Part shown: positions 1 to 7,553 of the stretch, piece after piece | Layout: each line of letters begins with the position of its first letter | How positions within the stretch are numbered: the stretch's first letter is position 1 | Assembly (NCBI RefSeq): GCF_021596945.1 | Contig: NZ_CP063779.1 | Location: 4,252,001-4,316,000 of the forward strand | Reading direction: 5' to 3' | Source of the DNA: Mongoliitalea daihaiensis | GTDB lineage: Bacteria > Bacteroidota > Bacteroidia > Cytophagales > Cyclobacteriaceae | DNA length: 64,000 bases | Program-made: the position numbers and the translations under genes | The notes under the pieces: generated by a model | Database searches by the model: none | What the model was told of the DNA's origin: nothing | What the model saw: only the letters and a program-made list of their open reading frames with translations

Positions 1-63
1 ACTATACCGCTTAAACCAACCGAGGAACAGCAAGAACTTATCTCAGTTATTATGAAAATTTAG
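1..63 (+). CDS. 3' end of an unidentified gene entering from the left edge
   Basis: Frame 1 is open from the first base and ends at a TAG at 61-63, giving about 20 residues ending in SVIMKI. Only the tail is visible, so no family can be named. The composition (charged, helix-like) is compatible with a real C-terminus. It would converge on the SIMPL gene at 235-939. It could equally be chance open frame, because the same frame stays open again after the stop. Confidence 0.3.
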   Translation, partial: TIPLKPTEEQQELISVIMKI

Positions 64-187
64 CGTGGGTGTCCCATCGCACAAAACAGGAAAACGTGTC
101 TTCATCAATACGAGATTTGGTGATGAAGTTAATGAAGCGTGCCGCAAAAGCAAGTCAAAAAATTACTAAAGGCGAAGAATGCAGATA

Positions 188-228
188 GTTGGTGTGAATA
201 TCTATTCCAATACAGAATTCACACCAAC
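188..228. terminator. 12-bp inverted repeat between convergent genes
   Basis: GTTGGTGTGAAT at 188-199 is the exact reverse complement of 217-228, with a 17-nt loop. It begins 7 bases past the stop of the minus-strand SIMPL gene. There is no clear U-run on either side, so intrinsic termination is uncertain; it could be a 3'-end stabilising hairpin instead. Confidence 0.35.
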
Positions 229-234
229 GAGTGA

Positions 235-939
235 TTAGTTCATAAAAGCAAAAGAAACCAACACCGAATCAGTGATTTTCTTGGCCTCTGTTTGCAATAC
301 GGGTTCCTCATAAGCGATGGATGCATCCATCGCCATAGTTTTCATGGAGCGCATTACAGGTGAAAAACCTTTATCTTGAGTGGAATATTGTACTTTGAAC
401 ACCTTAATCTCCGCTATCCCCATGGTCTTAGCGATGATTTCTGCTTTGGTACGAGCATCTTCTAAGGCCATTTGTAACAATTTTTCCTGAGATGCTTTCA
501 TGGCTTTTTCAGAAACCTGAAACTGCAAGTTGAAGCCAGACTCTACCGAAGTGTGCAAGGCCTCAATTACTTTGGCAAGGTCTTTTTGGGTATCAGAAAC
601 GCGCACGCGGGCCATTTGAGAAGCAATGAACCCAATATCCTGATAGGTGCCATCCTTATAAATTCTATCCAAATTGACAGTGTAATTTTCGACAAATAGT
701 TCGTAGGTCTGCACACCTGTCTTTTTCAAAGCCTGCTCCAAGGTACGCATGCGCTTGTTCAATTCATTGGTAGCTTCGGCGGAAGTCCTCCCTTTTTGGG
801 ACATATTCAAGTAGATCAATACTTCATCCGGCTGAATACTGATTTCACTTTTTCCCTCAACCTCAATTAAAGGAACTTGCTGTGCCATTGCTCCCAATAA
901 TAGGAACATCCCGGCGATGGTCAAAAGAAGCTTTCTCAT
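235..939 (-). CDS. SIMPL (DUF541/YggE-like) domain protein, secreted
   Basis: This is a 234-residue protein. Residues 1-19 form a signal peptide ending LGAMAQ. The rest matches the SIMPL/DUF541 (YggE, BP26) pattern: an N-terminal strand with IEVEGKSEISIQPDEV, a helix with KRMRTLEQALKKTGV, and late motifs with KAEIIAKTMGI. YggE-type proteins are periplasmic, form ring-like oligomers in some species, and are linked to oxidative-stress tolerance; the biochemical role is not settled. It follows tyrA by 85 bp on the same strand and may be read from the aromatic operon, but its function gives no obvious reason for that. The family call is firm; the role is inferred from the family only. Confidence 0.85.
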   Translation of the reverse strand: MRKLLLTIAGMFLLLGAMAQQVPLIEVEGKSEISIQPDEVLIYLNMSQKGRTSAEATNELNKRMRTLEQALKKTGVQTYELFVENYTVNLDRIYKDGTYQDIGFIASQMARVRVSDTQKDLAKVIEALHTSVESGFNLQFQVSEKAMKASQEKLLQMALEDARTKAEIIAKTMGIAEIKVFKVQYSTQDKGFSPVMRSMKTMAMDASIAYEEPVLQTEAKKITDSVLVSFAFMN

Positions 940-1024
940 AGTCTTGTTGGTTTAACTGAAAGACCAAATTCAAAAAGTGGTCCATGCAGCAAATTACCAA
1001 GAATTTTTAACAAGTCTTAAGAAA

Positions 1025-1879
1025 TCAACTCTTTCCTCCCAAGTCCAATACATCTCGTATCTGATTGATTTCCTGCATCTCCTGATACAATCCATCAAAA
1101 TCCTCTGATTCAATTTTTTGTTTGAATCCTTGTAAACAGTCGATGTATTTTCCTAAAGCTTCTAGTACATTCCCTTTATTTTCTAAAACGATGGGAGCCC
1201 ACATAGCGGGGGAACTTTTAGCCAATCGTACCGTAGAGGCAAAACCTGATCCTGCCATATCAAAAATATTGCGATCATCCTCCATTTTGTCTAACACCGT
1301 TTTCCCCAACATAAAAGAGGAAATATGGGACAAGTGAGAAACAAATGCCAATTGTCTATCATGCTCCTCTGGATCCATAAAGCGGATTTTCATATTCAAA
1401 GCCTCCAAGGCATCATACGCTTTCGCTTTCAAGTGGATATCAGTCTTCTCCATTTCACAAATGATAAAGACTTTTCTGTCCAATAAGCTATCAAAAGCAG
1501 CTTTAGGACCACTGTACTCCGTACCTGCTATCGGGTGTCCTGCTAAAAACTGTGCTCGCTTGGGGTGATTTGCCACGGCTTTACATAAAGCTTCTTTGGT
1601 AGATCCAAAATCAACCACAAGCGTCTCCGGACCAACTCCATCCAAGGTTTGAACTAATATCTCAGCAAGCGTATTCGCTGGCGTGGCTAAAATGACTAGA
1701 TCAGTATCTGCATCTGCCTTTTCATGAACTTTATCAATGATTCCTAACGTGAGGGCATCTTTTTGATTTTGAACATCGATGTCAAATCCGGTGATGGAAA
1801 TTTCCGGTTTGGACTTACGTAATCCTAAGGCGAAAGAACCTCCTAATAAACCCAAACCTATAATGTGTACTTTTTTCAT
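1025..1879 (-). CDS. tyrA: Prephenate dehydrogenase
   Basis: This 284-residue enzyme oxidatively decarboxylates prephenate to 4-hydroxyphenylpyruvate, the tyrosine branch. The N-terminus has the Rossmann dinucleotide motif GLGLLGG at residues 8-14. GHPIAGTEYSG near residue 114 carries the active-site His region, and SHLSHISSF near 181 is the conserved helix of the dehydrogenase C-terminal domain. No ACT domain is attached, so direct tyrosine feedback through ACT is not expected. It is the sixth aromatic gene of the operon, 15 bp after the aminotransferase. With the chorismate mutase fused to the first gene and the dehydratase upstream, the operon covers both branches from chorismate. Confidence 0.93.
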   Translation of the reverse strand: MKKVHIIGLGLLGGSFALGLRKSKPEISITGFDIDVQNQKDALTLGIIDKVHEKADADTDLVILATPANTLAEILVQTLDGVGPETLVVDFGSTKEALCKAVANHPKRAQFLAGHPIAGTEYSGPKAAFDSLLDRKVFIICEMEKTDIHLKAKAYDALEALNMKIRFMDPEEHDRQLAFVSHLSHISSFMLGKTVLDKMEDDRNIFDMAGSGFASTVRLAKSSPAMWAPIVLENKGNVLEALGKYIDCLQGFKQKIESEDFDGLYQEMQEINQIRDVLDLGGKS

Positions 1880-1894
1880 GCTTGTATTGGTTAT

Positions 1895-3037
1895 CTATAA
1901 TCGATTGATTGCTTCTTGAATTTTTTCTTCAGTGACACATAAGGAAAAGCGCACATAACCTTCCCCTTCCGAGCCAAAGACTGTTCCTGGGGTAGTGAAA
2001 ATATTTTTTTCGTACAGGAGTTGATCACAAGCTTCTGTTGCTGAAACTCCATGTGGTACTTGAGCCCAAACAAAAAGCCCAGCTGTATCAATGCTATATC
2101 CCCAGCCCAATTTGTCGAGCAACTGAAAAATTAGCTTTTTGCGAGCTCCGTATTGCTTATTTAATTCTTGATACCAGTCATTTCCCAGTACCAATGCCTG
2201 CACAGCACCTTCTTGGATTCCTTTCAACATCCCTGAATCCATATTGGATTTGACCGTGGCGATTACCTGAACCCAATCGGCTCTTCCTACCAACATGCCC
2301 ACTCTCCAACCGGCCATATTGCTTGATTTACTCAAAGAGGTAAGTTCAAGGGCTACTTCTTTGGCTCCGTCCACCTGAAATATGCTTTTGGGTTGCTCTT
2401 CCAAAACGTGGCTATACGGATTATCATGGATCAAGACTAATTGATGCTTTTGGCAGAAGGCAAGCAGTTTTTCAAATAACTGCACATCTGCTTTGGCGCC
2501 TGATGGCATATGCGGGTAGTTGGCAAACATGATTTTGACCTTACTCAAATCAAGCGCTTCGAGCGCATCAAAATCCGGCCAATAATTATAGCTTGCTTTC
2601 AAAGCATAAGATATGGGCTCTGCCTGAAGCAGCCTTGCCACCGAACTGTAGGTTGGATATCCAGGGTTAGGGATTAGCACCTGATCTCCAGGATTCAAAA
2701 AAGCCAAACTTGCATGCATGATCCCTTCTTTGGAACCCATTAAGGGGAGGACTTCGCTCGTGTGATCTTTTGTAACTCCATATTGACTTTGGTAAAAATC
2801 AGCCATTGCTTTTCTCAGTGCTGGAATACCTTGATAGGCCTGATAGCCATGATTGGCGGGATTTTCAACACTTTGCGTGATTGCTTGAATAACACTGGCA
2901 TCAGGCATACCATCGGGACTACCAATCCCCATGTGAATGATTGGCTTTCCAGCAGCAATCAAGCCTTGTACTTCTTTCAATTTTTTGGAAAAATAGTACT
3001 CTTCCGTATGTTTCAATCGCTCTGCAAACCCCTTCAT
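1895..3037 (-). CDS. PLP-dependent class I/II aminotransferase, probably aromatic
   Basis: This is a 380-residue fold-type I aminotransferase. HMGIGSPDGMPDASVI, GYQAYQGIPALRKAMADFY and NPGYPTYSS are the usual N-terminal and substrate-loop motifs. SLSKSSNMAGWRVGM has the Schiff-base lysine near residue 236. The start ATG overlaps the pheA stop by 4 nt (ATGA), indicating translational coupling. Lying between prephenate dehydratase and prephenate dehydrogenase, it most likely transaminates phenylpyruvate and 4-hydroxyphenylpyruvate. Relatives are often labelled LL-diaminopimelate or aspartate aminotransferase, so substrate specificity cannot be fixed from sequence. Context is the main argument. 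Confidence 0.85.
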   Translation of the reverse strand: MKGFAERLKHTEEYYFSKKLKEVQGLIAAGKPIIHMGIGSPDGMPDASVIQAITQSVENPANHGYQAYQGIPALRKAMADFYQSQYGVTKDHTSEVLPLMGSKEGIMHASLAFLNPGDQVLIPNPGYPTYSSVARLLQAEPISYALKASYNYWPDFDALEALDLSKVKIMFANYPHMPSGAKADVQLFEKLLAFCQKHQLVLIHDNPYSHVLEEQPKSIFQVDGAKEVALELTSLSKSSNMAGWRVGMLVGRADWVQVIATVKSNMDSGMLKGIQEGAVQALVLGNDWYQELNKQYGARKKLIFQLLDKLGWGYSIDTAGLFVWAQVPHGVSATEACDQLLYEKNIFTTPGTVFGSEGEGYVRFSLCVTEEKIQEAINRL

Positions 3038-3852
3038 ACCCGTTGATTTGAATACAGCCCAACCAACAAAAAGGCTTCCATTTCAGACTGAACTTGTGCC
3101 ATTGCCTGTTCAAAATACTCCTGTCGCGCAAAAACCGTATCAATAAAAAAGGAGTAATTCCAAGGCTGATCAATGACCGGCACTGACTGTATCTTGCTCA
3201 AATCCAAACCTGCCTCCGCAAATCGACTGAGCAAACGAGCTAAACTTCCTTTTTGATTGGAAATGGTGATTTTCATGGAGGCTTTGGTAACCTCTGAGTT
3301 CCAAGTTGGTACTTTTTTCTCTAATATAATAAAGCGGGTAAAGTTATTTTTTACAGTTTGGATATCCGCTGCCAGAATGTCTAAACCATAAATCTCAGCA
3401 GCCACCTTACTCGCAATCGCTCCCACTCCTGTTAACTCTTCTCGTGCTATCCTTCTGGCTACTGTTGCAGTATCAATATCATCAATCAATTGGATTTGAG
3501 GATATTGCTGAAAAAACTGCTTGCACTGTAACAAAGCCATCGGATGCGAACGAACTTCTACCAAATTGGCGATTTGCTGACCTGGCAACACCAAAAGTTG
3601 GTGAGCAATCGGCAAGTAATATTCTTCTTTGATAAAAAGTTCATATCTATCTAGCAATTCATAATTAGGTAAAATTGCCCCAGCAATGGAATTTTCTATA
3701 GCCATCACACTGTAATCCACCACGTCGTTAGCTAGTGCTTTTGCCACCTCCTCAAAGGTTTTAAATTCATGGATAGTGACTTGGTCTCCAAACACTTGTA
3801 AGGCAACTTGATGATGGAATGAACCCTGAATCCCTTGAATTGCTATTTTCAT
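3034..3852 (-). CDS. pheA: Prephenate dehydratase
   Basis: This 272-residue enzyme converts prephenate to phenylpyruvate. The start is the ATG at 3852 (MKIAIQGIQGSFHH). The longer frame would begin at a TTG inside aroA, and the ATG leaves a natural 5-bp gap after the aroA stop. The catalytic domain covers residues 1-180 with the NNFTRFIIL (TRF) motif. An ACT domain follows at about 195-272. The canonical Phe-binding ESRP motif of that domain reads QSVP here, and GALV reads GSLA. From memory this variant is common in Bacteroidota, so it need not mean loss of feedback. It has no chorismate mutase domain; that activity is fused to the first gene of the operon. Confidence 0.92.
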   Translation of the reverse strand: MKIAIQGIQGSFHHQVALQVFGDQVTIHEFKTFEEVAKALANDVVDYSVMAIENSIAGAILPNYELLDRYELFIKEEYYLPIAHQLLVLPGQQIANLVEVRSHPMALLQCKQFFQQYPQIQLIDDIDTATVARRIAREELTGVGAIASKVAAEIYGLDILAADIQTVKNNFTRFIILEKKVPTWNSEVTKASMKITISNQKGSLARLLSRFAEAGLDLSKIQSVPVIDQPWNYSFFIDTVFARQEYFEQAMAQVQSEMEAFLLVGLYSNQRV

Positions 3853-3857
3853 AAAAG

Positions 3858-5093
3858 TCAGAAAATTGAATTTATGAGTGATACATGTCTCCAAAAACTT
3901 GGATATGATTTATTAACAACCTTCGGATCTTCAATTGTTACACGGGTTTTGGTCATCAAAGGCATAAAAGCCATAGCCATGCGGTGATCATCATAAGTAG
4001 CAATCGTAACTTCCACAGGCATATCTACTGATGGAATCAACGTAAATGCTCCATTTTTTTCCTCCACTAACGAAGCATGGAACTTCGCGAGCTCCTGCTG
4101 CAATGCGAAAATTCTGTCAGTCTCTTTGATTCGCAAACTTTCCAAACCCGTAAACACAGATTTTTGGCCAATGATGGCACATGTGACAGCTACAGTCTGA
4201 GCAAGATCAGGGCAATGCGTAAAGTCGTAGGATGGGAAACCTTTAACCGGTTGCTTGGTCAACATCAGTCCTGAATCTGTAAATTTACTTTTGACACCAA
4301 GACAATCCATTATCTCAACGATGGCAGAGTCTCCCTGTAGGCTTTCTGATTTTAAGCCTTTCAAAAACAGCGAACCACTATCCGCACATGCTAGTAAGCT
4401 AAACCAATAGCTAGCACCCGACCAATCCGATTCTACTGCAAAAGCTGTAGGCCTGTACGCCTGTGGAGCTACGAAAATGACATTTTCTTTCCAAGAATAC
4501 TGTATACCAAACTGCTTCATCAACTGAAGGGTCATTTCTATGTAAGTCCTGGAACCTACTTTTCCCTCCAAGGTCAATTCCAATCCTTCAGGCAAAGTCG
4601 GGGCAATCATCAAAAGCGCTGATATATATTGACTACTCACATCTCCTCTGATCGAAACTTTATTGGATAGTTGACTTTTCATGCCATGAACTGCCAAGGG
4701 TGGAAACCCTTCCTCATTCATATAATGGATCTCAGCGCCGATCGTCCTTAAGGCATCTACCAAAATACCAATCGGTCTTTGGCACATGCGTGCAGTTCCC
4801 GTCAGCACTTTATATTGGTTGTTGGCAGCAACAAAAGCTGTCAAAAAACGCATGGTCGTACCTGCGTCCAAGACATCCAACACAGGAGGATTTTCCTTCA
4901 GTAATCGAATCATTGTCTGCGTATCACGCGCCTCTGCCAAATTACTCAACTGATTTTCACCTTTGGTCAGTGCATCGATGATCAGTGCTCGATTACTTTC
5001 GCTTTTGGAGGAAGGTAAGGGGATTTCTGTGTATGAAAATTCGCTGATCTGTGGTAAGAGGACCGTCGAATGAGTGGTATGTTCTGAATTCAT
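3858..5093 (-). CDS. aroA: 3-phosphoshikimate 1-carboxyvinyltransferase (EPSP synthase)
   Basis: This 411-residue enzyme transfers enolpyruvyl from PEP to shikimate-3-phosphate, the sixth shikimate step. Visible signatures are LPSSKSESNRALII (substrate loop) near residue 26, LDAGTTMRFLTAF (family LxAGTAxRxL motif), RGDVSSQYISALLM, RIKETDRI and YDDHRMAM. The length is slightly below the usual 425-440 residues but no core motif is missing. The GTTMRF motif has Thr where many enzymes have Ala; whether this shifts glyphosate sensitivity cannot be told. It starts 5 bp after aroB in the operon. Confidence 0.95.
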   Translation of the reverse strand: MNSEHTTHSTVLLPQISEFSYTEIPLPSSKSESNRALIIDALTKGENQLSNLAEARDTQTMIRLLKENPPVLDVLDAGTTMRFLTAFVAANNQYKVLTGTARMCQRPIGILVDALRTIGAEIHYMNEEGFPPLAVHGMKSQLSNKVSIRGDVSSQYISALLMIAPTLPEGLELTLEGKVGSRTYIEMTLQLMKQFGIQYSWKENVIFVAPQAYRPTAFAVESDWSGASYWFSLLACADSGSLFLKGLKSESLQGDSAIVEIMDCLGVKSKFTDSGLMLTKQPVKGFPSYDFTHCPDLAQTVAVTCAIIGQKSVFTGLESLRIKETDRIFALQQELAKFHASLVEEKNGAFTLIPSVDMPVEVTIATYDDHRMAMAFMPLMTKTRVTIEDPKVVNKSYPSFWRHVSLINSIF

Positions 5094-5098
5094 AATAC

Positions 5099-6139
5099 TT
5101 AAACTAAACTACTGCTGTAAGAAGCAATGGCACTTTTAATTTCTTCTTCACTGACTGCAATATCATAATCACACTGACCAATTTTTCTTAACAAAGAAAA
5201 GCGTACGCTGCTGCCAACATTTTTCTTATCCTGTTTGCATAAAGCAACTATTTGATCGACATCATCTGAGTCAATGGAAATCTTCCCGTAGACTTCCAAA
5301 AGTGACGGTATGATTTCATTCATGTCACTTAAGGCCAATCCTGCCTTTTGATGGGAGAGAAATGCTTCTGCTATCATTCCAGCAGCAATGGCTTCTCCAT
5401 GTAACAAATGTTTTGGCCCATCCAAGTAAAAGGATTCCAACGCATGACCGATCGTGTGACCAAAATTGAGAATCTTCCGAAGACCTGATTCTTTAGGGTC
5501 TTTGTCTACTACGTCCCGTTTGATCGCAATTGACTTTTCAATGATAGTTCTCCAGTCCTGTTCCTCCCAATTACTTTTCCGAAGGGAACGAAAATAGTTA
5601 ACATTTGCTATTAACCCATGCTTGAGAACTTCTGCATAGCCAGATCGTAATTCTTCTTTAGGAAGTGTTTGAAGAAAAAGGTCTGCTACTAGTACTGTTT
5701 CTGGCTCGGTAAAAACCCCAATATGATTTTTGAACCCCTGAAAATCAATGCCTAGCTTACCTCCAACACTGGCATCTACTTGGGAAAGTAAGGTGGTGGG
5801 CACGTTAATAAACCGAATGCCACGCTTATATGTGGCAGCACAAAACCCACCCATATCGCCAACCACTCCACCTCCAACATTGATGACCAATGCTTTCCTG
5901 TCAAAGCCTTGATCGGTCATCCATTGCCAAATTTGTGTACAGGTTTGAAGATTCTTGTGGGCTTCACCTGCCTGAAATGTCATCAATGCATGACTTTCTG
6001 GCAAAGCTTCTTGGATCAATGGGTAGCAATACTTTACCGTATTAGTGTCGGTTATCACCCCAATACCGGAGTAACCCATTTGTGAAATTAAATGCTGCAA
6101 GTCCTGTGCAGGGTTCTGAGAAAAGTGAACAGATTTCAA
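5099..6139 (-). CDS. aroB: 3-dehydroquinate synthase
   Basis: This 346-residue NAD- and metal-dependent enzyme cyclises DAHP to 3-dehydroquinate. Motifs are GGGVVGDMGGFCAATYKRG (nucleotide binding), LSQVDASVGGKLGIDF, GYAEVLKHGLI, NFGHTIGHALE and LLHGEAIAAGM, which supply the metal ligands Glu, His and His. The N-terminus needed to match the family starts at a TTG codon (6139). The first in-frame ATG is 60 nt later at 6079 and would remove the first strand (SVHFSQNPAQDL). The upstream frame is closed by a stop with no ATG in between, so TTG is the better start. It is separated from the DAHP synthase gene by 115 bp containing a strong hairpin. Confidence 0.93.
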   Translation of the reverse strand: MKSVHFSQNPAQDLQHLISQMGYSGIGVITDTNTVKYCYPLIQEALPESHALMTFQAGEAHKNLQTCTQIWQWMTDQGFDRKALVINVGGGVVGDMGGFCAATYKRGIRFINVPTTLLSQVDASVGGKLGIDFQGFKNHIGVFTEPETVLVADLFLQTLPKEELRSGYAEVLKHGLIANVNYFRSLRKSNWEEQDWRTIIEKSIAIKRDVVDKDPKESGLRKILNFGHTIGHALESFYLDGPKHLLHGEAIAAGMIAEAFLSHQKAGLALSDMNEIIPSLLEVYGKISIDSDDVDQIVALCKQDKKNVGSSVRFSLLRKIGQCDYDIAVSEEEIKSAIASYSSSLV

Positions 6140-6171
6140 GTCAAGAAAGGTTAGGTTATACTAATTTACAC

Positions 6172-6223
6172 CAACCAATTTCAAGATAGCAACCGAAGAA
6201 GCTGCTATTCTTGAAAATGGTTG
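6172..6223 (-). other. Large imperfect hairpin between the DAHP synthase gene and aroB
   Basis: The arm at 6172-6191 pairs with 6203-6223 over about 20 bp, with one mismatch, one bulge and an 11-nt loop. It lies in the only sizeable gap inside the aromatic operon. No U-run follows on the minus strand, so it is more likely an RNA-processing or stability element than an intrinsic terminator. The function is unknown. Confidence 0.5.
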
Positions 6224-6254
6224 AGAAACTATTGTAAGTATTGAATGGACGAAA

Positions 6255-7355
6255 TTAAGCTTTTTTGACTGGTTCAGCCTCCCTAATTTGTTTTTCTTGT
6301 CTTTTGACTGACTCCTCGTGTATGCAGTAAAGCAATTCTTTCATGAATTTTTCACTTAGGTTTTTGGCTACCCCTTTCTTAGTTCGGGATTCCATTACAA
6401 ATTTCCATCTATCTGACTGAAATACGGTCAAATGTCTTTCACGCTTATAGGCTCCAATTTGATCAATCATAGAGAAACGCTCCTGTAGGATGTCTAGCAA
6501 TTGATCATCTAAATGATCCACGGCATTTCTCAAATCATTCAAATGCTCATCAGGATTGATTTCAACTGTATTGTCAATGAAATCAATCTGTGAGAGGATT
6601 TCCTTCAATCTGGCAGGAGTCACTTGCTGTTTGGCGTCCGACCAAGCATTATCGGGATCGTGGTGAGTCTCAATCATCAATCCATCGAGACCGAAATTGA
6701 TTGCCCGCTGTGCTGTCTCCAAAATACCTTCTCTGTTACCCACGATATGGGATGGGTCATTGATTACTTGCATACCTGGCCATTCTCTTTTTAAGTGAAT
6801 AGGCATAGACCAATTAGGTTTGTTTCGGAAGCGTTTATCATAGGAGTCAGAAAATCCGCGGTGAATAGCAGCAAGCTTGTGTATTCCCACCGTAGAAAAA
6901 CGCTCCAACGCTCCTAACCACAACTGTAAATCAGGATTCATAGGATTTTTCACCATCACAGGGATATCCACTCCTCTCAAAGCATCTGCGATTTCTTGTA
7001 CAGCAAACGGGTTTACGGTTGTTCTTGCCCCTACCCACAACACATCTACCTTATGTTTTAATGCCATTTCTACGTGGGCAGCATTTCCAACTTCAGTGGT
7101 GATGGGAATATTTAGGATATTTCTTACGATTTCCATCCATGTCAAGCCCTCTTCTCCAATACCTTCAAACATCCCAGGTCTTGTACGTGGCTTCCAGATT
7201 CCAGCACGAAATATATCTGGCACCATATTCTGATTTTTCATTTCCAAACAAACTTTTTCAATTTGTTCGGGTGTCTCGGCGCTACAAGGGCCTGCAATGA
7301 TGGTATGGCCGCTTAAGCCTAAACCCCAGTCTTTGATTTGTAAGTGGTTACTCAT
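6255..7355 (-). CDS. Bifunctional DAHP synthase / chorismate mutase
   Basis: This 366-residue fusion is the first gene of the aromatic operon. Residues 1 to about 255 are a type I-beta (KDO8P-synthase-like) DAHP synthase that condenses PEP and erythrose-4-phosphate. Motifs are AGPCSAET, RAGIWKPRTRPGMFEGIG, GARTTVNPF, NDPSHIVGNREGI and IETHHDP. Residues about 262-350 are an AroQ-type chorismate mutase: LRNAVDHLDDQLLDILQER, then GAYKRERHLTVFQ. The mutase at the C-terminus is the arrangement seen in Bacteroidota. In fused enzymes the mutase domain often relays feedback inhibition by prephenate. Expression is probably controlled by the leader attenuator immediately upstream. Confidence 0.94.
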   Translation of the reverse strand: MSNHLQIKDWGLGLSGHTIIAGPCSAETPEQIEKVCLEMKNQNMVPDIFRAGIWKPRTRPGMFEGIGEEGLTWMEIVRNILNIPITTEVGNAAHVEMALKHKVDVLWVGARTTVNPFAVQEIADALRGVDIPVMVKNPMNPDLQLWLGALERFSTVGIHKLAAIHRGFSDSYDKRFRNKPNWSMPIHLKREWPGMQVINDPSHIVGNREGILETAQRAINFGLDGLMIETHHDPDNAWSDAKQQVTPARLKEILSQIDFIDNTVEINPDEHLNDLRNAVDHLDDQLLDILQERFSMIDQIGAYKRERHLTVFQSDRWKFVMESRTKKGVAKNLSEKFMKELLYCIHEESVKRQEKQIREAEPVKKA

Positions 7356-7372
7356 GATGAATTGGTTTTAAT

Positions 7373-7402
7373 AAAAAAAGCCCGACTCTTTCGAATCGGG
7401 CT
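7373..7402 (-). terminator. Intrinsic terminator of the aromatic operon leader (segments 3 and 4)
   Basis: Read on the minus strand, AGCCCGATTC (7402-7393) pairs with GAGTCGGGCT (7388-7379) through a GAAA tetraloop. This is a 10-bp stem with one G-U pair, followed by a run of seven T. It ends 17 nt before the ATG of the DAHP synthase gene, so it would block the operon itself rather than end another gene. Its left arm is also the partner of an upstream leader segment, which makes it conditional. Confidence 0.9.
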
Positions 7403-7459
7403 TTTTTTGTGGTTATATCTTTTTATTTTTTTACCAAGCAATAAGCAGCTCCGATTCGA
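7391..7459 (-). promoter_or_regulatory. Antiterminator pairing of the Phe/Tyr attenuator (segments 2 and 3)
   Basis: Minus-strand segment 2, TCGAATCGGAGCT (7459-7447), is complementary to segment 3, AGCCCGATTCGA (7402-7391). This gives 9 contiguous plus 3 further pairs around one bulged A. The pairing is mutually exclusive with the terminator because both use 7393-7402. Segment 2 lies about 12 nt downstream of the last codon of the Phe/Tyr run in the leader ORF. A ribosome stalled there would leave segment 2 free to capture segment 3 and allow read-through into the operon. A competing 1:2 stem is weak (GCAGC at 7509-7505 with GCTGC at 7449-7445). The leader frame runs through segment 2, so moving ribosomes may mask it directly. 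Confidence 0.82.
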
Positions 7460-7518
7460 CCTTCCAGACGAAAATAAAAGTAAAAGAAAGTAAAATAAGT
7501 AAGTGCTGCGATTAACAT
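7423..7518 (-). CDS. Phe/Tyr-rich leader peptide of the aromatic operon
   Basis: This is a 31-codon ORF from ATG at 7518 to TAA at 7425-7423. Residues 7-16 read TYFTFFYFYF, that is five Phe and three Tyr in nine consecutive codons (8-16). The remainder (RLEGRIG..., ending LVKK) is unremarkable. This is the layout of amino-acid leader peptides such as PheL, here sensing both end products of the downstream genes. A promoter box abuts the start codon and the antiterminator and terminator follow. The peptide itself probably has no function other than its translation rate. Confidence 0.85.
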   Translation of the reverse strand: MLIAALTYFTFFYFYFRLEGRIGAAYCLVKK

Positions 7519-7522
7519 GTTT

Positions 7523-7553
7523 CAAATGTATGCGACTGATTTTTAAAAACAAA
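7523..7553 (-). promoter_or_regulatory. Bacteroidota-type promoter of the aromatic operon
   Basis: On the minus strand TTTG (7553-7550) is followed after exactly 19 nt by TACATTTG (7530-7523). This matches the known Bacteroidota sigma-factor consensus TTTG-N19-TAnnTTTG at -33/-7. The -7 box ends only 4 nt before the leader peptide ATG, so the transcript would be leaderless or nearly so. No better promoter was seen between here and 7830. Confidence 0.75.

Noticed and set aside
1-234. Split or frameshifted gene at the left edge
   Set aside because: Several short frames are open after the TAG at 61-63, but too little sequence is visible to argue for a broken gene.
3853-3894. N-terminal extension of prephenate dehydratase
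   Set aside because: It starts at a TTG inside aroA; the ATG at 3852 begins the conserved domain and gives natural operon spacing.
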